In this document: piece after piece, positions 1-12,715 of the stretch
Layout of the letters: each line of letters starts with the position of its first letter
Position numbering within the stretch: the stretch's first letter is position 1
Source: Lunularia cruciata
Taxonomy: Eukaryota > Streptophyta > Marchantiopsida > Lunulariales > Lunulariaceae
Direction: 5' to 3'
Assembly: GCA_948567375.1 (NCBI GenBank)
Contig: OX419760.1
Location: 7,564,001 to 7,628,000 of the forward strand
DNA: 64,000 nucleotides
The notes under the pieces: generated by a model
Databases searched by the model: none
Seen by the model: only the letters and a program-made list of their open reading frames with translations
What the model was told of the DNA's origin: nothing
Made by a program: the position numbers and the translations under genes

Positions 1-1988
1 GCAACCCAAGTTAAAAGGAGATTTGTAAACATCATTACAAATACATAAACATTAATACAAATAAAATATTTGGATAAAAATACACAGGAATATATATCAC
101 ATACACTCTAAGACATAATCACTCCTTTTTTCATACAAAATTATTTATACACAAATTATTATCACATTTTCTTTAATTTATATTTTATAAATTATTAAGA
201 TATGTTGTTGTTGTAGAAATATTTCTATACTTCCTTAGATTGGACAAATAACAAGTAGGATGAAAGAGCAAGATAAAAAACAAAAGGAGACACTCAAAAC
301 TAATGAAGTTAAGAATTAGCAAACTATTAATAAATTTTTACAACATCATAACTTCAATAAATAAGAATTTAATTTTTACATATCATACAAGAATAGAAGG
401 TTCATTCTAAATTTAAAAGAAATAGTATTGAGTACATTAATTGACTTGAGATGTAATCTCTTGCAAGTTTTATTAATATTATCACTATTATATTTGTTAA
501 CTAAAGCAATCTTTCTATCTATAGACTCAATTTTTATATGTAAAAATGCATGTTATATATAGGAATAAAAGATATATCCCAATTTTGTTTAATACAAAAT
601 TTATAATAGAAGGGATCCTAAAATTCTTAAAAAAAATCATTTTATATATTAAATACAAACATCAGAAATTTTACAAAATACTCAATAAAATAGATTTTCC
701 TTCATATATTTATTTTCTTTTGTAACAAAATTAACATAGTTTTAATTTAAATTTAAATTTAATTATTATTCAAACTTTTTTTCTAATTTTTATTATTAAA
801 ATTATCCATTTTAATATATGACTGAATTATGAAATTAACTATATATTTCATGTGAATAAATGATAAATGATAACTTTATTATAACTTAAGTTACATTTTA
901 ATTCTTGGCTATTTCATTGACAATCTAATTGGCGGTAAATCTTGAAGCAAAGTTTATAAGAGTAATAATCAAATCAATTAATACCTTCCACTACTAGTAT
1001 TATTTTTTATAATATATTTTCCTTATTGATAGCATTCTATTACTAAACAACAATACACTACTAAAGAGTGAATTTAACTACTTATTATTTAAAATTATGA
1101 GATAGAATATATATCAAGAGTAAAAATCTTATTTGTGAGTTTAAATTCTCACTAAAAATCTAAGATTAACAATACAATATATTAGTTTAAATAATTGTTT
1201 TCTCTAGAAAATAATTAACAGGTTAGTACAATTACTATGAGCTTATTCTTATGTAATACTTTGAATAGCTTACTTTAGCTTATATCAAATAAAAGTATGT
1301 TAAAACATTTTACATATACTAAGATTAATTATTTTATACATTTTTTGTTGATTACCTTATTTAAAATACTTACCTAATGTATAAATGTTTACAATAAATA
1401 ATATATAAATATTATATTTATCCACTATAAAAATGTAATTGTCTTATATTAGGAGTAAATATTATGAAAATTATATATCATATGTACAATAAAAATGCTT
1501 AAAAACTACATCTGATATAAAATAATTAATATGGATTATTTAATATTATCTATCTATAAAGTATTATGACATGTTAGTTTGAATGTTTGTATATTCACAT
1601 ATTCATAAAATTGAAGATCTTAGCAAAAGGATATTCTGAAAATTGAAGATCTTAGAAAAAGGATTAAATATTTAGTGTATTGTCTATATCATTTCCTTGA
1701 TTATTGAAAACTCTAATTACATACTTATATAATAATGCAACTTTTTAAAGTTTCACATACTTTCACTTTAAATGTTTAATATACAATAGATTAGAGAAAT
1801 GGATTTATGATTAATATAGGTATTTATAAGGATATATTGGATGATTTTACAAAGCCTTCAAACCTATATTTTCAAACCTATATTATCAGTGACATATATA
1901 CTTCAGTATTATGTCATGACAACTTCTTAAAATCATGTACATTTATTAAGTAAGTTAACCAAGAACCATCAATCTATGATGTTTAAGA

Positions 1989-2044
<56 letters not shown>

Positions 2045-3279
2045 TTAGTGAATTAATTAACAAGATAAATCAATCTATCATATTTATTTAGCATATTACA
2101 TACATCAAATTTCAATAATACACCAAGATCGGAAGATCCACTCTCATAGTTACTAACAAAAAGCTATAACCTTATATATAAAAATTGATTAGTATCATAA
2201 TTTTAACTAATATTAAAATTACGAACAACTAAAATATTAAGAGAGAAGTATCAATGGATATGTTTAAGGTGAAAAATCAATTGAAAGAGCAATTGATATT
2301 AATAATTTGTATAAATTTTACATAGTTAGTATACTTATTAAATCATATATATATATGATATTATTTATAGATCTCTTATTAAATATTCTGTTTACTATAT
2401 ATATGTCAAGAATATATCTCATATCTACATGAAGGATATAATTTTCATATGAAATTTTGCTTCAATAAAACTCATTCACTCATCAAATATATTGAATTTT
2501 AAATTAATAGAGTTGTTGACTTTAAGTTCAAAGTAAACATTTTGACTATTGGTAAAAAATATTGCTAACTATTTCAAATCGGAAGTTAGACATTTAGATC
2601 ACACATAAATATCATTTAATCAAAACCAACTTTTTTTCTATCAATATTTTTTTAAACATTGATTTGGAAGTAGTAAAAATATATAGTAAAACTAAGAATA
2701 ACTATTTTATATTATTTCATCAACAAATGAATATCATACTACTACAATATATACACCTCTTATTTTAAGAAGAGTATTTTCAAATTTTGCATTTTAAGAG
2801 CAAAATCATTATTTAATATCTAGCTCAAAAGTAAAATTATATTTTTATTATCATATTATTTAAAATAAGTTTTGTAATGTTGATTGTCATGGCTCACTTG
2901 TTCTCAAGAGTGCAATATTGTTCCATTTTTCTAAATTTTTAAAGGAAAAGAAACATATTATTATATCTAAGTAAGAAGCCACTCAACTTGGTATTATTTA
3001 GCTTCATCCTTGTATTCACCAAGGTATAGAAGAGATGTCCCAAAGATCTTTGTTTCCATAAACCTTCAATTTGGAAAGGTCATCTTTGAAGAATAAATTT
3101 TCTATCTGCACTTTAGGGTTTATATCTATATTGTCAATTTTTTCAAATGGAAATTATTATCTCATTAGAAGCAACTTCACATGAGCTTTCTATTGACACC
3201 AAAATAGTAATGTTTGGAGCATGTCACAAAAGATATGACCATATGAAGTACTGACCATATGGATGTTGAACCCACACCT
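1..3279. other. AT-rich intergenic DNA, no gene seen
   Basis: Very AT-rich sequence with stops in all frames. I see no conserved protein fragment, tRNA or LTR boundary. It contains the (AT)n tract listed separately and a short direct repeat of about 30 bp around 1608-1665 (two copies sharing TTGAAGATCTTAG). Confidence 0.7.
1990..2043. repeat. (AT)n microsatellite
   Basis: An uninterrupted alternating AT run of about 54 bp. It is expected to vary in length between individuals. Confidence 0.95.
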
Positions 3280-3849
3280 TGTACCTCATATTCATCTCAT
3301 ACTTTTTTTTCTTGTTTGTAACCTCATACATGTTTCTCATCTATAACCTCATACTCATTTCTTGTTTGTAACCTATTGTTGTTTCTCATTCCTAATTTTG
3401 TATTTGTTTCTTGTTTATAACTTCATACCATGTTTCTCGTATGTAATCTCATACTTGTTTCTCATTTGCAACCTCATAGTTGTTTGTCATTGTAGTCTTG
3501 TACTCATTTCTCATTTGTAACCTTGTACTTGTTTCTCGTTTGTAACCTCATATTCATTTCTTGTTTGTAACTTTGTACCAGGCTTGTTTTAAGACTTTGT
3601 ATTGTTTGTTGTAAACCTCTTACTATTTGTCTTGTACTAAGACCTCATAATCAGACCTTGTACTTGTCTTAGACTCACACCTTGCACTTCTTGTGCTCGT
3701 GCTCATCTCAAACCTCATACTCTTACTATTTGTATCTCGTACATCATACATGGACATCATCTTGTATATCCTACCTCATACTCATACATAATCTCATACT
3801 ATTCATCTTGTACTCAAACTTGACACTATTCATCTTGTATCTCAATACA
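3280..3849. repeat. Degenerate 25-bp minisatellite
   Basis: Imperfect tandem units of about 25 bp built on TTTGTAACCTCATACTTG followed by TTTCTC or TTTCTT. Units are clearest at 3310-3590 and become looser towards 3850. The same motif reappears right after the LTR at 4448 (CCTCATATTAATCTCATTTC), so the LTR sits inside this array. The short open frame at 3682-3987 is only the stop-poor translation of the repeat. Confidence 0.75.
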
Positions 3850-4447
3850 CGTAATGTTTTGAGGATAGGAGAAACCCCAAGAAAAACACCAAAAAAACAC
3901 AAAACTTCATCCTTCAATACTTTGATGCCCCAAAAGAGCACATCGTATTTATTATATAGCAAAGAAGAACCACTCAATGGGAGCTAAACCCTTGGATCAA
4001 ATACATGGATTGGTGATATGTCAACAAGCTCCATCGATAGATTTAATTGTATGGATTGTGACATGTTGATCCTTGTTCTATTTGGTTGGTCAAACAAGTT
4101 TGATCAAAAGGAATCTTTGGAGAATCTTCTTGCAGGAAGCTCAAGGTAACATGGGTGATGTACTTTTGGAAAGCTCTTGATGAGACAAACAAGGGGAAAA
4201 AGAAACTAATATATTTTGGTCCAGAAGGGATGAATCTTTCATTTTTCAAGGCCTAATTCATCTGTTAAGGCCTCTCAAATTGGATGTGACGTTTTCAAGG
4301 TGTTTTTTGGCTTCTACTCTATTAGTAGAAGTACTCTTTTGGTGATACCTCTATCTGATCTACTTAGAAAATCATATATAACATCTTTCAAGATATCACA
4401 AAGCAAATTTCCACCTCTAAATAATATGTCTAGCTAATGGTATTACA
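3850..4447 (-). mobile_element. Solo LTR, family LTR1 (Gypsy)
   Basis: About 598 bp, alignable end to end with the LTRs of the Gypsy element at 35155-40256. On the plus strand it runs from a mutated terminus (CGTAATGTTTTGAGG, family form TGTAATACTCCGAGG) to GGTATTACA. Shared internal landmarks are TTTATTATATAG, AAGCTCTTGATGAGACAAA and TAGTAGAAGTACTCTTTTGG. No internal region follows on either side, so it is a solo LTR. Orientation is minus by comparison with the coding element. A target-site duplication is not clear inside the surrounding minisatellite. Confidence 0.85.
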
Positions 4448-5484
4448 ACGCCTCATATTAATCTCATTTCTTGTATCTTGTACCATATTTTCTTGCATAC
4501 AAGTAAGGCCATCAACCACTTCATACAAAATGAGCAACATCTAACTTTGCTAGTAATGACTAAGAGCCATTTTGTAGATATGATAGGACAGTTTCTGTAG
4601 TTGTAGTACAAGACAATTTGTATCTATACATAGTGGTTAAGTTATGATACAAAGACATTGTATTATGTCTATCACCTTAATTAATAGTGTAGATGACAAG
4701 AGGTAGAAGTGGTCATTCCACATGGATCATGCCTATTGAAGATTAGTTTTAGGGTTAGGTAAGTAGATAAAATGTGATTAACATTGAGTGGCTTGGATGT
4801 AATTACATGATTTCCAATACATTGTAGCCATTGTATTTCTTTGGCAGTTAAGTAGGATTTATATGAGGCTTAGATCCTATGTTCATAGGGTTCATTTGTT
4901 GCATCTTTTCATTGTAATAAACAAGTTTTGTATCATCAAGGCTATCAAGTTGGTATATATATATTAGTTTGCACTTGGTATGAGTCATTACATGCTAGAT
5001 TGAGTAGGAGTAAGGAATCTTGATGCATGAGTAGAAGAACTTGAGTGAGTGAAGTCATTTGTGTGGAACTAGGGTGTGCAACTCTAGGGTCTCAATAAAG
5101 GTCAAGAACACAAAGATAGGCTGCCACACACATGGATTATTGTAAAGTAAAACCAACCTATAAGATTCAACAATGTAGTCATTCAAGACTCTTGTGATGT
5201 TGAGTATTCCAAGAAGTATTGAACGTTATGTCATAATGGTAGTATTAGGATGATTGGATCCTTGGGAGATCTTACTATCTCTTAATTTGTGTGCTCTAAG
5301 ACACTATTTGTGAGACACCTTAATATTGTTAATTTTGTACAACCTAAACTTTGTGGTGTTAGTGTGAATCATAGTACTTTTGACTACTTCAGTGATAGTT
5401 GTCAAGAATTTGGCCATGCAATAAGGAGGGTTAAGATATTTCAAGGTAAAGTGACCTTTGTTACAAATGAACCATCATAATCGA
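4448..5484. other. Intergenic DNA, no gene seen
   Basis: The first roughly 60 bp continue the minisatellite. The remainder has no open frame with recognisable protein similarity and no LTR boundary; the 63-codon frame at 5289-5480 resembles nothing I know. Confidence 0.6.
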
Positions 5485-5909
5485 TGTAAAAGACCAAGAC
5501 CAAGGGGAGAAATAAGAGAAGGGAAGATCATATTTGAACACTTGAATGAGGGAAACTCCAAATACCTAGCATGATCTTTGGCTCTTGTATTTATAAGGAG
5601 CATACAAGGCTCTTGAGAAGTTTCTCAAGAAGTTTACTTGAACCACTTTCTTGGAGTGCAAGCCAAGTTAACCAGGAAGTTTCTCAAGAAGCTTCCGGGT
5701 TGAAGCTTCTTACTTGGCATGCAAGCTAAGCTAGTTGGAAGCTTATAGAAGATTCCTTCTAGAAATTACCTACTTGTGTTGCAAGCTAAGCTAGTGGGAA
5801 GTTCCCCAAGAAGTTTCCTAGATACTTCTAGGATATTCTAAGCTAATTTGGCCTATTCACTACTTTGTTAGCCTTGACTAACTTTGTCGTTGAACTCCAT
5901 ATTGTTACA
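5485..5909 (-). repeat. 3' LTR of the LTR2 Gypsy element
   Basis: 425 bp. On the plus strand it begins TGTAAAAGACCAAGACCAAG and ends ACTCCATATTGTTACA. It is rich in GAAGCTTC palindromes and shares the TTGGAGTGCAAGCCAAGTTA block with every other LTR2 copy. Confidence 0.9.
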
Positions 5910-5944
5910 TATTCTAGTTGGTGATGTCCTCGTCGCCATTGAAG

Positions 5945-6110
5945 TTTCAAACTCTTGGATAGTCGTTTGTGCATTCTGGAGATGAGAAAGAGGCCCCCAA
6001 GTGGCATCATGAAGGGAATAACCCTTCCAAAGGACCTTGTACTTTATATGTTGTCAATGGCCATGTTGGATGTGGCAATGTGCAAGGATACAATCAACTT
6101 TGTACTCCTC
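5945..6110 (-). pseudogene. Chromodomain of the LTR2 Gypsy integrase
   Basis: The minus-strand translation reads EEYKVDCILAHC, then IKYKVLWKGYSLHDATWGP, then LQNAQTTIQEFE. This matches the EYEVE-IL..., YLVKWKGY...ATWEP and L..A...L..F signature of chromoviral chromodomains, which bind histone marks and steer integration to heterochromatin. A stop or frameshift separates the first block from the second. Confidence 0.8.
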
Positions 6111-6299
6111 ATGATCATGGATAGGGATGGGAGGAAGAGGAGGTTGGACACAAGAGGAAAAAGAAGATGGATTAGGAACAAAGGGTTCTAACTTGGAAAC
6201 ATGGAAGACAAGGTGGATGCACATATGACAAGGCAAGGCAAATCAATAAGCAACACAAGAGATGATTTGGGTGACATAAAGGGTCATATCCAATTAAGT

Positions 6300-7170
6300 G
6301 CAAGTTTACAAACTTGGGTATCAATCAGGAGGGGTAGGTTACAAGAGGAGAGCATGAATTTGTCACCAACTTGAAAGGTGAGATCATGACGATGGTGGTC
6401 CGCATATTGTTTCTGACGATGGTAAGCAACAAGGAGATGAGACTTAGCTTGCTAAAGGGATTGGGATATGGTGGTCAAGAAGGTTGAAGTATGAGGGACA
6501 CAAGATGGAAGAAGAGCAAGAAAGGATTCTAGAACAAGTGGATCTTGGCCAAAATTAAGAAAGAAAGGAGAGAATCCAATGCTTGCCTATTTGGAGTTAT
6601 TGTATGCAAACTTTGCAACTGCAAGACATTCATCCCAATTGGTGTGGTGTACATTAACGAAGGCACAAAGCATATCCTCCAAGGTGCAATTTGCATGTTT
6701 AGTTTATCTATTAGTTTGAGGATGATAGGCCATGGACAAAGCAAGCTTGGTGTCAAGTATCTGGAAGAATGCTTGCCAAAAGTTTCCAGTGAATTGAGGA
6801 TCACAGTCGTAGATGAGTACTTGCAACATCCTTGATGCTTAAAGACATTGTCAAAATAGAGTTGCACACATGTTGGAGCATCCATGGTATCAAAGGTCGG
6901 TGCCAAGTGGATTTGCTTACTAAGATTATCCAAAAACACCACAATTTCTATGCGACCTTACTTTGTCTTGGGCAGGGATGTGATAAGATCCAAGCTCACA
7001 TGTTTCTCTCGAGTAGATGGATTGGGAAGTGGTTGAAGGAGTCCACTTGGTTTCAGGTTGTTGGCCTTGTTGCATTGGTAGCTCTCACATGATCGGACAA
7101 ACTCTCATACATCTTGTGTTATGTTGAGCCACTACCATTGGCATTGGAGAGTACTCAAGGTCTTGTCTAC
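6300..7170 (-). pseudogene. Integrase remnant of the LTR2 Gypsy element
   Basis: Minus-strand frames give VFLDNLSKQIHLAPTF and YFDNVFKHQG, typical of the integrase catalytic core (family form V-V-D-R-L-T-K-A-H-F and ...VFRLHG). Further blocks resemble the C-terminal core (WRICFVPSLMYT). The zinc-binding segment lies near 7080-7160. Frameshifts and stops show it cannot be translated. Confidence 0.75.
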
Positions 7171-7559
7171 ACCCATGTAACCAACGATTGGTAAGCCATG
7201 GGCTTCTTGGAGGTATATAAGTTAGACGTCACCCTTGGCTGGAACATAAATTTGGTCCTCATGGAATAGAAGGCCTTCCTTCAAGGAGAAGGTTTTGTAT
7301 TCCTTGTCATTGGTTGCAAGACACCCATGTACTTCTGAAAGAATGGATCTTGTTGTAGAGCTATCCTTAACTCAATTTGGACCTTGGAGTCTATTGACGT
7401 TGTCGTGATGAGAGGAAGAGACTTTCAAATTAGGTTATTGTGATAAGGCATTAGGGATGACATAGAACCAATTAGGTTTGTACTCAAGTTGATGTCAAAC
7501 AATTGTAGTTGTTCCTCCCATCAATGATGTCTACTCTTCATGTGTTCCAAATGTAATGT

Positions 7560-8760
7560 CTGCAACAAGAGCTTGTGATCCATTCACATGACCACTTGTT
7601 TCCCCAAGAGATAATGCCTCCATACCTTGGTGGCATATACTATCACTAGTTGTTCCCAATCTCAAATAGAGTAATTCCTTTTTGCTATATTTAGTCTATG
7701 AGACACAAAGGCAATGGAATGTAATCCATATGTGAATTCATGTTGCAACATGGCTCCAATTGCAAATTAAAAGCATCAAAATCAACCACACATGGTAGTT
7801 GAGGATCATATGGTTGAAGAATTGGTCTTGAAGACACCATATGTTTCAATTTCTGAAATGCATCTTCATGTTGGTCCATTGAAAGCTCACGTTCTTCCCC
7901 AAAAGATCAATCAATGGTGCAGCCATATGAGCATAGTAGTGGATGGACTATCAATAAAAACTAGCCAATCCATTAAATGCATGTACTTCAATAGTATCCT
8001 TTGGAGTAGGCCAATCAATGATGGCCTTGATTTTCTCCTTGTCCATCTTGATCCCCTCCAATGAGATCTTGTGACCCAAGAAGGTAACTTCCTTTTGTCA
8101 AAAGGCACACTTCAACTTCTTGCAATAAAACTTCCATTGTCGTAATTGTCTTAAGACTTCTCACATGTGATTCATATGTTCCACTTCTATCTTGCTATAG
8201 ATTAAGATATCATCCAAGAACACCACCACATACCAATCCACCATTCCATCCAACACCCGATGCATCTAGTCCATGAAGATTGTTAGAGCATTATCGAGCC
8301 CAGAAGGCAAAACTCTCCACTCAAAATATCCACATCTTGTACAAAATGCAGTCTTTTGCACATCTTCTTTATCAATGAGGATTTGCCAATATATGCAGTG
8401 AAGATCCAACTTGGAGAAGTATTGTAATCCACTCAATTGATCAAGCAAGTCATCAATTCAAGGCAAAGGGTATGCATTCTTAACTGTTTGTTTATTGAGC
8501 CCACGGTAATCAATATAGAAACAAAGTCCTCCATCCTTCTTTGGAGTAAATAGTACTAGTGCTCCCCAAGAGGATGTATTATGTCATATGAAATCCTTCT
8601 CCATCAACTCCCTAATTGTTATTCATAACTCCTCCATCTCCTTTGGTGAGAGCTAATAGATTTGTCTACTCACTGGAGTACTCTCTGGTACTAACTCAAT
8701 CTTGAATGGCATACCACAATCAAAGGGTAATCCCTTTGGCAGATCATCTGAAAACACATC
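7560..8760 (-). pseudogene. Reverse transcriptase/RNase H remnant of the LTR2 Gypsy element
   Basis: At 8266-8448 the minus strand encodes FSKLDLHCIYWQI, EDVQKTAFCTRCGYFEWRVL and GLDNALTIFMD, the core reverse transcriptase motifs. Near 8205-8240 the catalytic FLDDIL motif is still readable. At 7691-7879 is the beginning of RNase H (PILQPYDPQLPCVVDFDAF). Interrupted by several stops. Confidence 0.85.
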
Positions 8761-9059
8761 CATAAACTCTTGAACTATGTGGTCAACCATTGCTTGATGA
8801 GGCTTCTAACTCTCCTCGGATTCTCCTTATGCAATTGGCTTGATTCACACTACAAAAAAGACTTATCTTCCTCCAAAGCTTGCTCTATAGCTACTTCATT
8901 GACAAACTTCCCATCTAGGAACTTATCTTTCTTCATAGCTTGCTCTATGGTTGCTTTCTTTACAAACTTCCTATCTTGGGACTGACTATCCTTAGGTGTC
9001 TTACTCAAAGGTGCTAAACAACCTAATAAAAAATTCCTACCTTGGTGTTGTACTTGAAT

Positions 9060-9370
9060 TTATCATCGGGTCCAATCAAATTGAACCTTATGATGTTCAA
9101 GCCAAGGTAGTCCTAGAATGACATCATAGTGTAGAGGTGCCACTACAAAATTCATACACTCCAAATACTCCTTCCAAATCTTGAAGATAACAAGATTCAA
9201 GGTACGGACTATAGAACACTTTCTACCATCCATCATCATCAATCTACTTCTAATTATTGGTTTGGTAGGAACACCCAATTCCTTTGATAATTACGTAGAC
9301 ATGCAATTCTTTGAACTTCCAAAATCAACCAAAATCCTACAAACACTATCAAATAACATACCTTGCAAGT
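9060..9370 (-). pseudogene. Retroviral-type protease remnant of the LTR2 Gypsy element
   Basis: The minus strand at 9063-9278 reads IIRSRLMMMDGRKCS and then VVAPLHYDVILGLPWL and EHHKVQFDW. This is the conserved block following the aspartic protease active site in plant Gypsy polyproteins. The frame is open here but not connected to gag or the reverse transcriptase. Confidence 0.8.
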
Positions 9371-9439
9371 GAAGCAAACTTGCATAGGTTAGACCTTCAA
9401 TCCCATTGGAACTAATGAAGTTCCTAATAGGCGGCCCAA

Positions 9440-10400
9440 AATCTCCTATTGGGATTCCTTGTTTCCCTAATCATTCTGCCCCACAATTTCTATTTGGGCA
9501 ACTTGTTGAGGTAGCTTATTCTTGAGTGTGCACTCTGCAATACGGTGTCCATTTTGATAACAATAAAAACATCCACCATTTTGTCAGAATCTTTCATGAT
9601 CTATTGTGCCTAGTGGCCTTTGCTAGATGGCATCGATCTCCATGTGTATTGGCTCCTCCACCCGTGTGTAGTGTGTGGGTGGGTTTGGAGATGATCGAGG
9701 TCAAGACCAAGTTGTTGAAACCAAGGAATCAAAGTGCTCAGGCAATTGCATGGCTTCCTCCAAGTCTTTTGACTCATGCATAGTCACTTCTAGTCTGGTG
9801 CAGGACTTCAAGCTTCTCACAAAGTGATCTAGAGCTTCTCCATCTAGTATATTTGGAATTTGCATAATGGTGTTCTAGAATTGAGTGATATAGCTTCTTA
9901 CCAAGCCAATCTGCTTCAATTTTGCCAACTTATCTCTTGCGGCCCATGTGATGTTTATAGCTTGGAACCGCCCAATTATTACACTCTTGAATTCTTCCCA
10001 TGTCAAGATTGGCATGAAAAACTACCGCTTAGTTCGTTCCACTCTGAATTGCCACCATAATTTAGTCACTCTATCCAATTTGCTTGAGGCCAATAGAATT
10101 TGTCTTTGTTTATCTGAAGGTTTGTTGCTTTGAAGTAACATTCACAATCAAACACAAAATTTTCCATTGCATCTAGAAGGTTCTTGTCTTCAAATACCTT
10201 AGGCTTTGGAAATATATTCACTCTTATCCTTCTTGAATTGGTGCTCTCTCTACTTGATCTTGTCTATGGTGGTCTTGTTCATCCAAAAATCAAGTAAGGT
10301 GCTCGATTTGTTGCTACATAACAAGGATAACTTCAAGCATTTTGCCGCCATGGCTTCTACTTTATCACACTATCCCTAATTTATCTAATTTCTTAACACA
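9440..10400 (-). pseudogene. Gag remnant with CCHC zinc knuckle
   Basis: The minus strand near 9515-9575 encodes GGCFYCYQNGHRIAEC, a perfect CX2CX4HX4C nucleocapsid knuckle that binds the element's RNA. Upstream in the minus direction the capsid-like part (EFKSVIIGRF-type block near 9990-9950) aligns with the gag of the plus-strand copy at 32.2 kb. Several frameshifts. Confidence 0.75.
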
Positions 10401-10608
10401 TAGATACAACACATCCACCGTTCTCCGTAAGTTACAACTGGAAGCACCAAGGGTTCCTCAAACAAGGTGATCATATGCATAAAATCTTATCCAAATCGTG
10501 AGGTGATGAATTGTGTGAAATGATGCTTGCGTGGTACTTGGACACAAAAATCCAATGGTTTGGTGGAAGTGGATTTGGTGGTCCATAAATTCCATCCATC
10601 TCATTCAT

Positions 10609-10620
10609 GCTTTGATACTA
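10609..10620 (-). other. Primer binding site, initiator tRNA-Met type
   Basis: Two bases inside the 5' LTR the minus strand reads TAGTATCAAAGC. This is close to the TGGTATCAGAGC primer site used by most plant LTR retrotransposons. Confidence 0.8.
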
Positions 10621-10621
10621 A

Positions 10622-11036
10622 TGTAAAAGACCAAGACCAAGGAGAGAAATAAGAGAATGGAAGATTACTTTGGGGCACTTGAATGAGGGAAACTCCAAAT
10701 GCCTAGCATGAGCTTTGGTTTATAAGGAGCATACAATGCTCTTGAGGAGCTTCTCAAGAGCTTCCTTGAATTGCTTTCTTGGAGTGCAAGCCAAGTTAAC
10801 TGAGAAGTTTCTCAAGAAGCTTTTTTCTTGAAGCTGCCTACTTAGCGTGCAAGCTAAGTTTGTTCAAAGCTTCTATAAGCTTCTATAAGAAACTACCTAC
10901 TTGGGGTGCAAGTTAAGCTAGTGGGAAGCTTCCCAATAAGCTTCCTATATACTTCAAGGATATTCTAAGCTAATTTGGCCTACTCACTGCTTTGTTAGCT
11001 TTGACTAATTTCGTTGCTAAACTCTATATTTTTATA
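10622..11036 (-). repeat. 5' LTR of the LTR2 Gypsy element
   Basis: 415 bp, co-linear with 5485-5909. It starts TGTAAAAGACCAAGACCAAG and ends with the decayed ACTCTATATTTTTATA (family form ACTCCATATTGTTACA). The two LTRs differ by many substitutions and small indels, so the insertion is old. Confidence 0.9.
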
Positions 11037-11258
11037 ATCAACAATACTTTTAATTAATTCTATTGTGAGTGTTATTATTAGTGATTTTCTCTTTCATAAT
11101 GCATCTGAGGCATTGACTCTACACTCTTCTTATAATGGTCTTTGCACAAGGTGTTAACTATGCAAGAATAGAGAACTTGTGACATTATGACACTTTATCT
11201 TAATTTCTAGTCATTTCCAACCCATATACTTGAAGGGACAACTTGTTCTTACCAATTA

Positions 11259-11742
11259 CAGTAACCTCTCACGTAAGTACGCAACTTGAACTTGGAGGGT
11301 GTGTGCGTACTTAACCGGTAGGTGCGTACTTCAGATTACTCAGTCCCAAATTGCTTGCGCTCAAAGAGCATGTTGAAGAGCAAGTGGTGGATGATACCGA
11401 TGACCCTTATCCTTGAGTTGAATGTAAATTTAGAGATTGGAATTATATTTTAGGATATCAAATCTCTTTATAAATGGGTTCTTGATATTGAGGACAAGAT
11501 GCTCTACTCCGAAGTTCAAACGGAAGTTGAGGGAACCGTCAAAGAATGATGTGAAATATTCTAAAGCAAGGGCTGCAAGGTTGCCATAAAAAATAAATGC
11601 AAAAAACTTCAAAATTTGCATCAAATGATGATTAATGACATGTACAACTTATAAACACTAAATCTTAAATTTTCAACTAGAATACGCGCACTTAACGAGG
11701 ATGCGTACTCAAATGGGTGCATACTTAACCGAGAGGTTACTG
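11259..11742. mobile_element. Pogo-like MITE
   Basis: A 484-bp element with terminal inverted repeats of about 27 bp. The left end starts CAGTAACCTCTCACGTAAG. The right end, reverse-complemented, starts CAGTAACCTCTCGGTTAAG. Both ends are flanked by TA (11257-11258 and 11743-11744). CAGTA-AACCTCT termini with TA duplication are known from plant pogo/Emigrant/Lemi1 elements. Subterminal copies of GCGTACTTAACCG-like motifs repeat inside both ends. The interior has no intact transposase, so it is non-autonomous. Confidence 0.85.
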
Positions 11743-11744
11743 TA

Positions 11745-12715
11745 TACTATTAGTACATCAACATTGGGTCACCACATAAATATCCAAAAGAATTTTGAGT
11801 AATGAATTTTAATGCAAATGCATAAGTGTTTGGTTTTTTATTTTACATAAATATTATAAGTACTACAAAATAAAACCCATGATATTTTTGAATTTATTGA
11901 TCTTATTTTGAAATATTTTATTTTTATGTCCAAGCATTAATAACATAACTCTCACTTCTCAAGCCTAATGTTCATGTTCAAGAGAATCACTTTGAATATT
12001 TTGCCATATTCATTCATTCATTCAAAATAAATGAAATGTATTTAATGATAACAAAATTTATACAAGTTACATCTCAAACTATTAGATAAAATTAAATCAT
12101 ATAAAATTATGATATTGTAACTCTCATTATTCAAGCTCAGGCTTCAAGAATTACTACCTTGGGAGTTATTATAATATATTTTAATATTACTTACAACACA
12201 GCAAAAAAAAAGAAAACAGATTTTGCTAACTACACAAACATGTCGATAATATAGCTAGACAAATAAAAGACAACAAAGTTACACATAATTATACCTAAAT
12301 AGAACTAAGTAAAACATAGCTCTATGCACATAATTGTATTTTTATTAACAACAAAATTAATAAAAAAGGAAACTTTTGTATTCATTCATTCAATCTTTTG
12401 GTAATAAAACTAAAGAGGTTCAGTTAGAATAAAAATAAGTAAATATCAATGAAGGATTAAACTATATTGAAGAAATCATCATGCTTAAAAAAATTTGAAA
12501 AGTGGTACTTCTAGAACATTCATCTTTATATGTAAACATGATATTTATATCTAAGTATAAGTATATGAGTAGATATAATATTTGTATTTAAGTATACAAG
12601 AGTTACAAATATGTAATTCATAAGAGATCAAAGGAGCCTAATTCAAGGCAACTCTTACATCTAGTGATGATTATTGTACATATAGTGAAGTTTTGTATTA
12701 AAATATATGAAGATT
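11745..12715. other. AT-rich intergenic DNA, no gene seen
   Basis: Stop-dense AT-rich sequence with no recognised repeat boundary, protein fragment or RNA gene. Confidence 0.65.

Larger units (their letters stand above)
5485..11036 (-). mobile_element. Gypsy chromovirus retrotransposon, degenerate, LTR2 family
   Basis: A complete but decayed LTR retrotransposon of 5.55 kb on the minus strand. Its two LTRs are 5485-5909 and 10622-11036. The flanking 5-bp target sites are ATCGA and ATCAA, differing at one base. Beside the 5' LTR is a primer site for initiator tRNA-Met. In the minus-strand direction the internal order is gag with a CCHC knuckle (about 10400-9440), protease (9370-9060), reverse transcriptase and RNase H (about 8760-7560), integrase (about 7170-6300) and a C-terminal chromodomain (about 6110-5945). 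Every domain is broken by stops and frameshifts, so the copy is dead. The domain order and chromodomain place it among chromoviruses. Confidence 0.9.

Noticed and set aside
3682-3987. 101-codon ORF across the minisatellite and LTR edge
   Set aside because: It runs from tandem repeat into the LTR, so it is not a gene.
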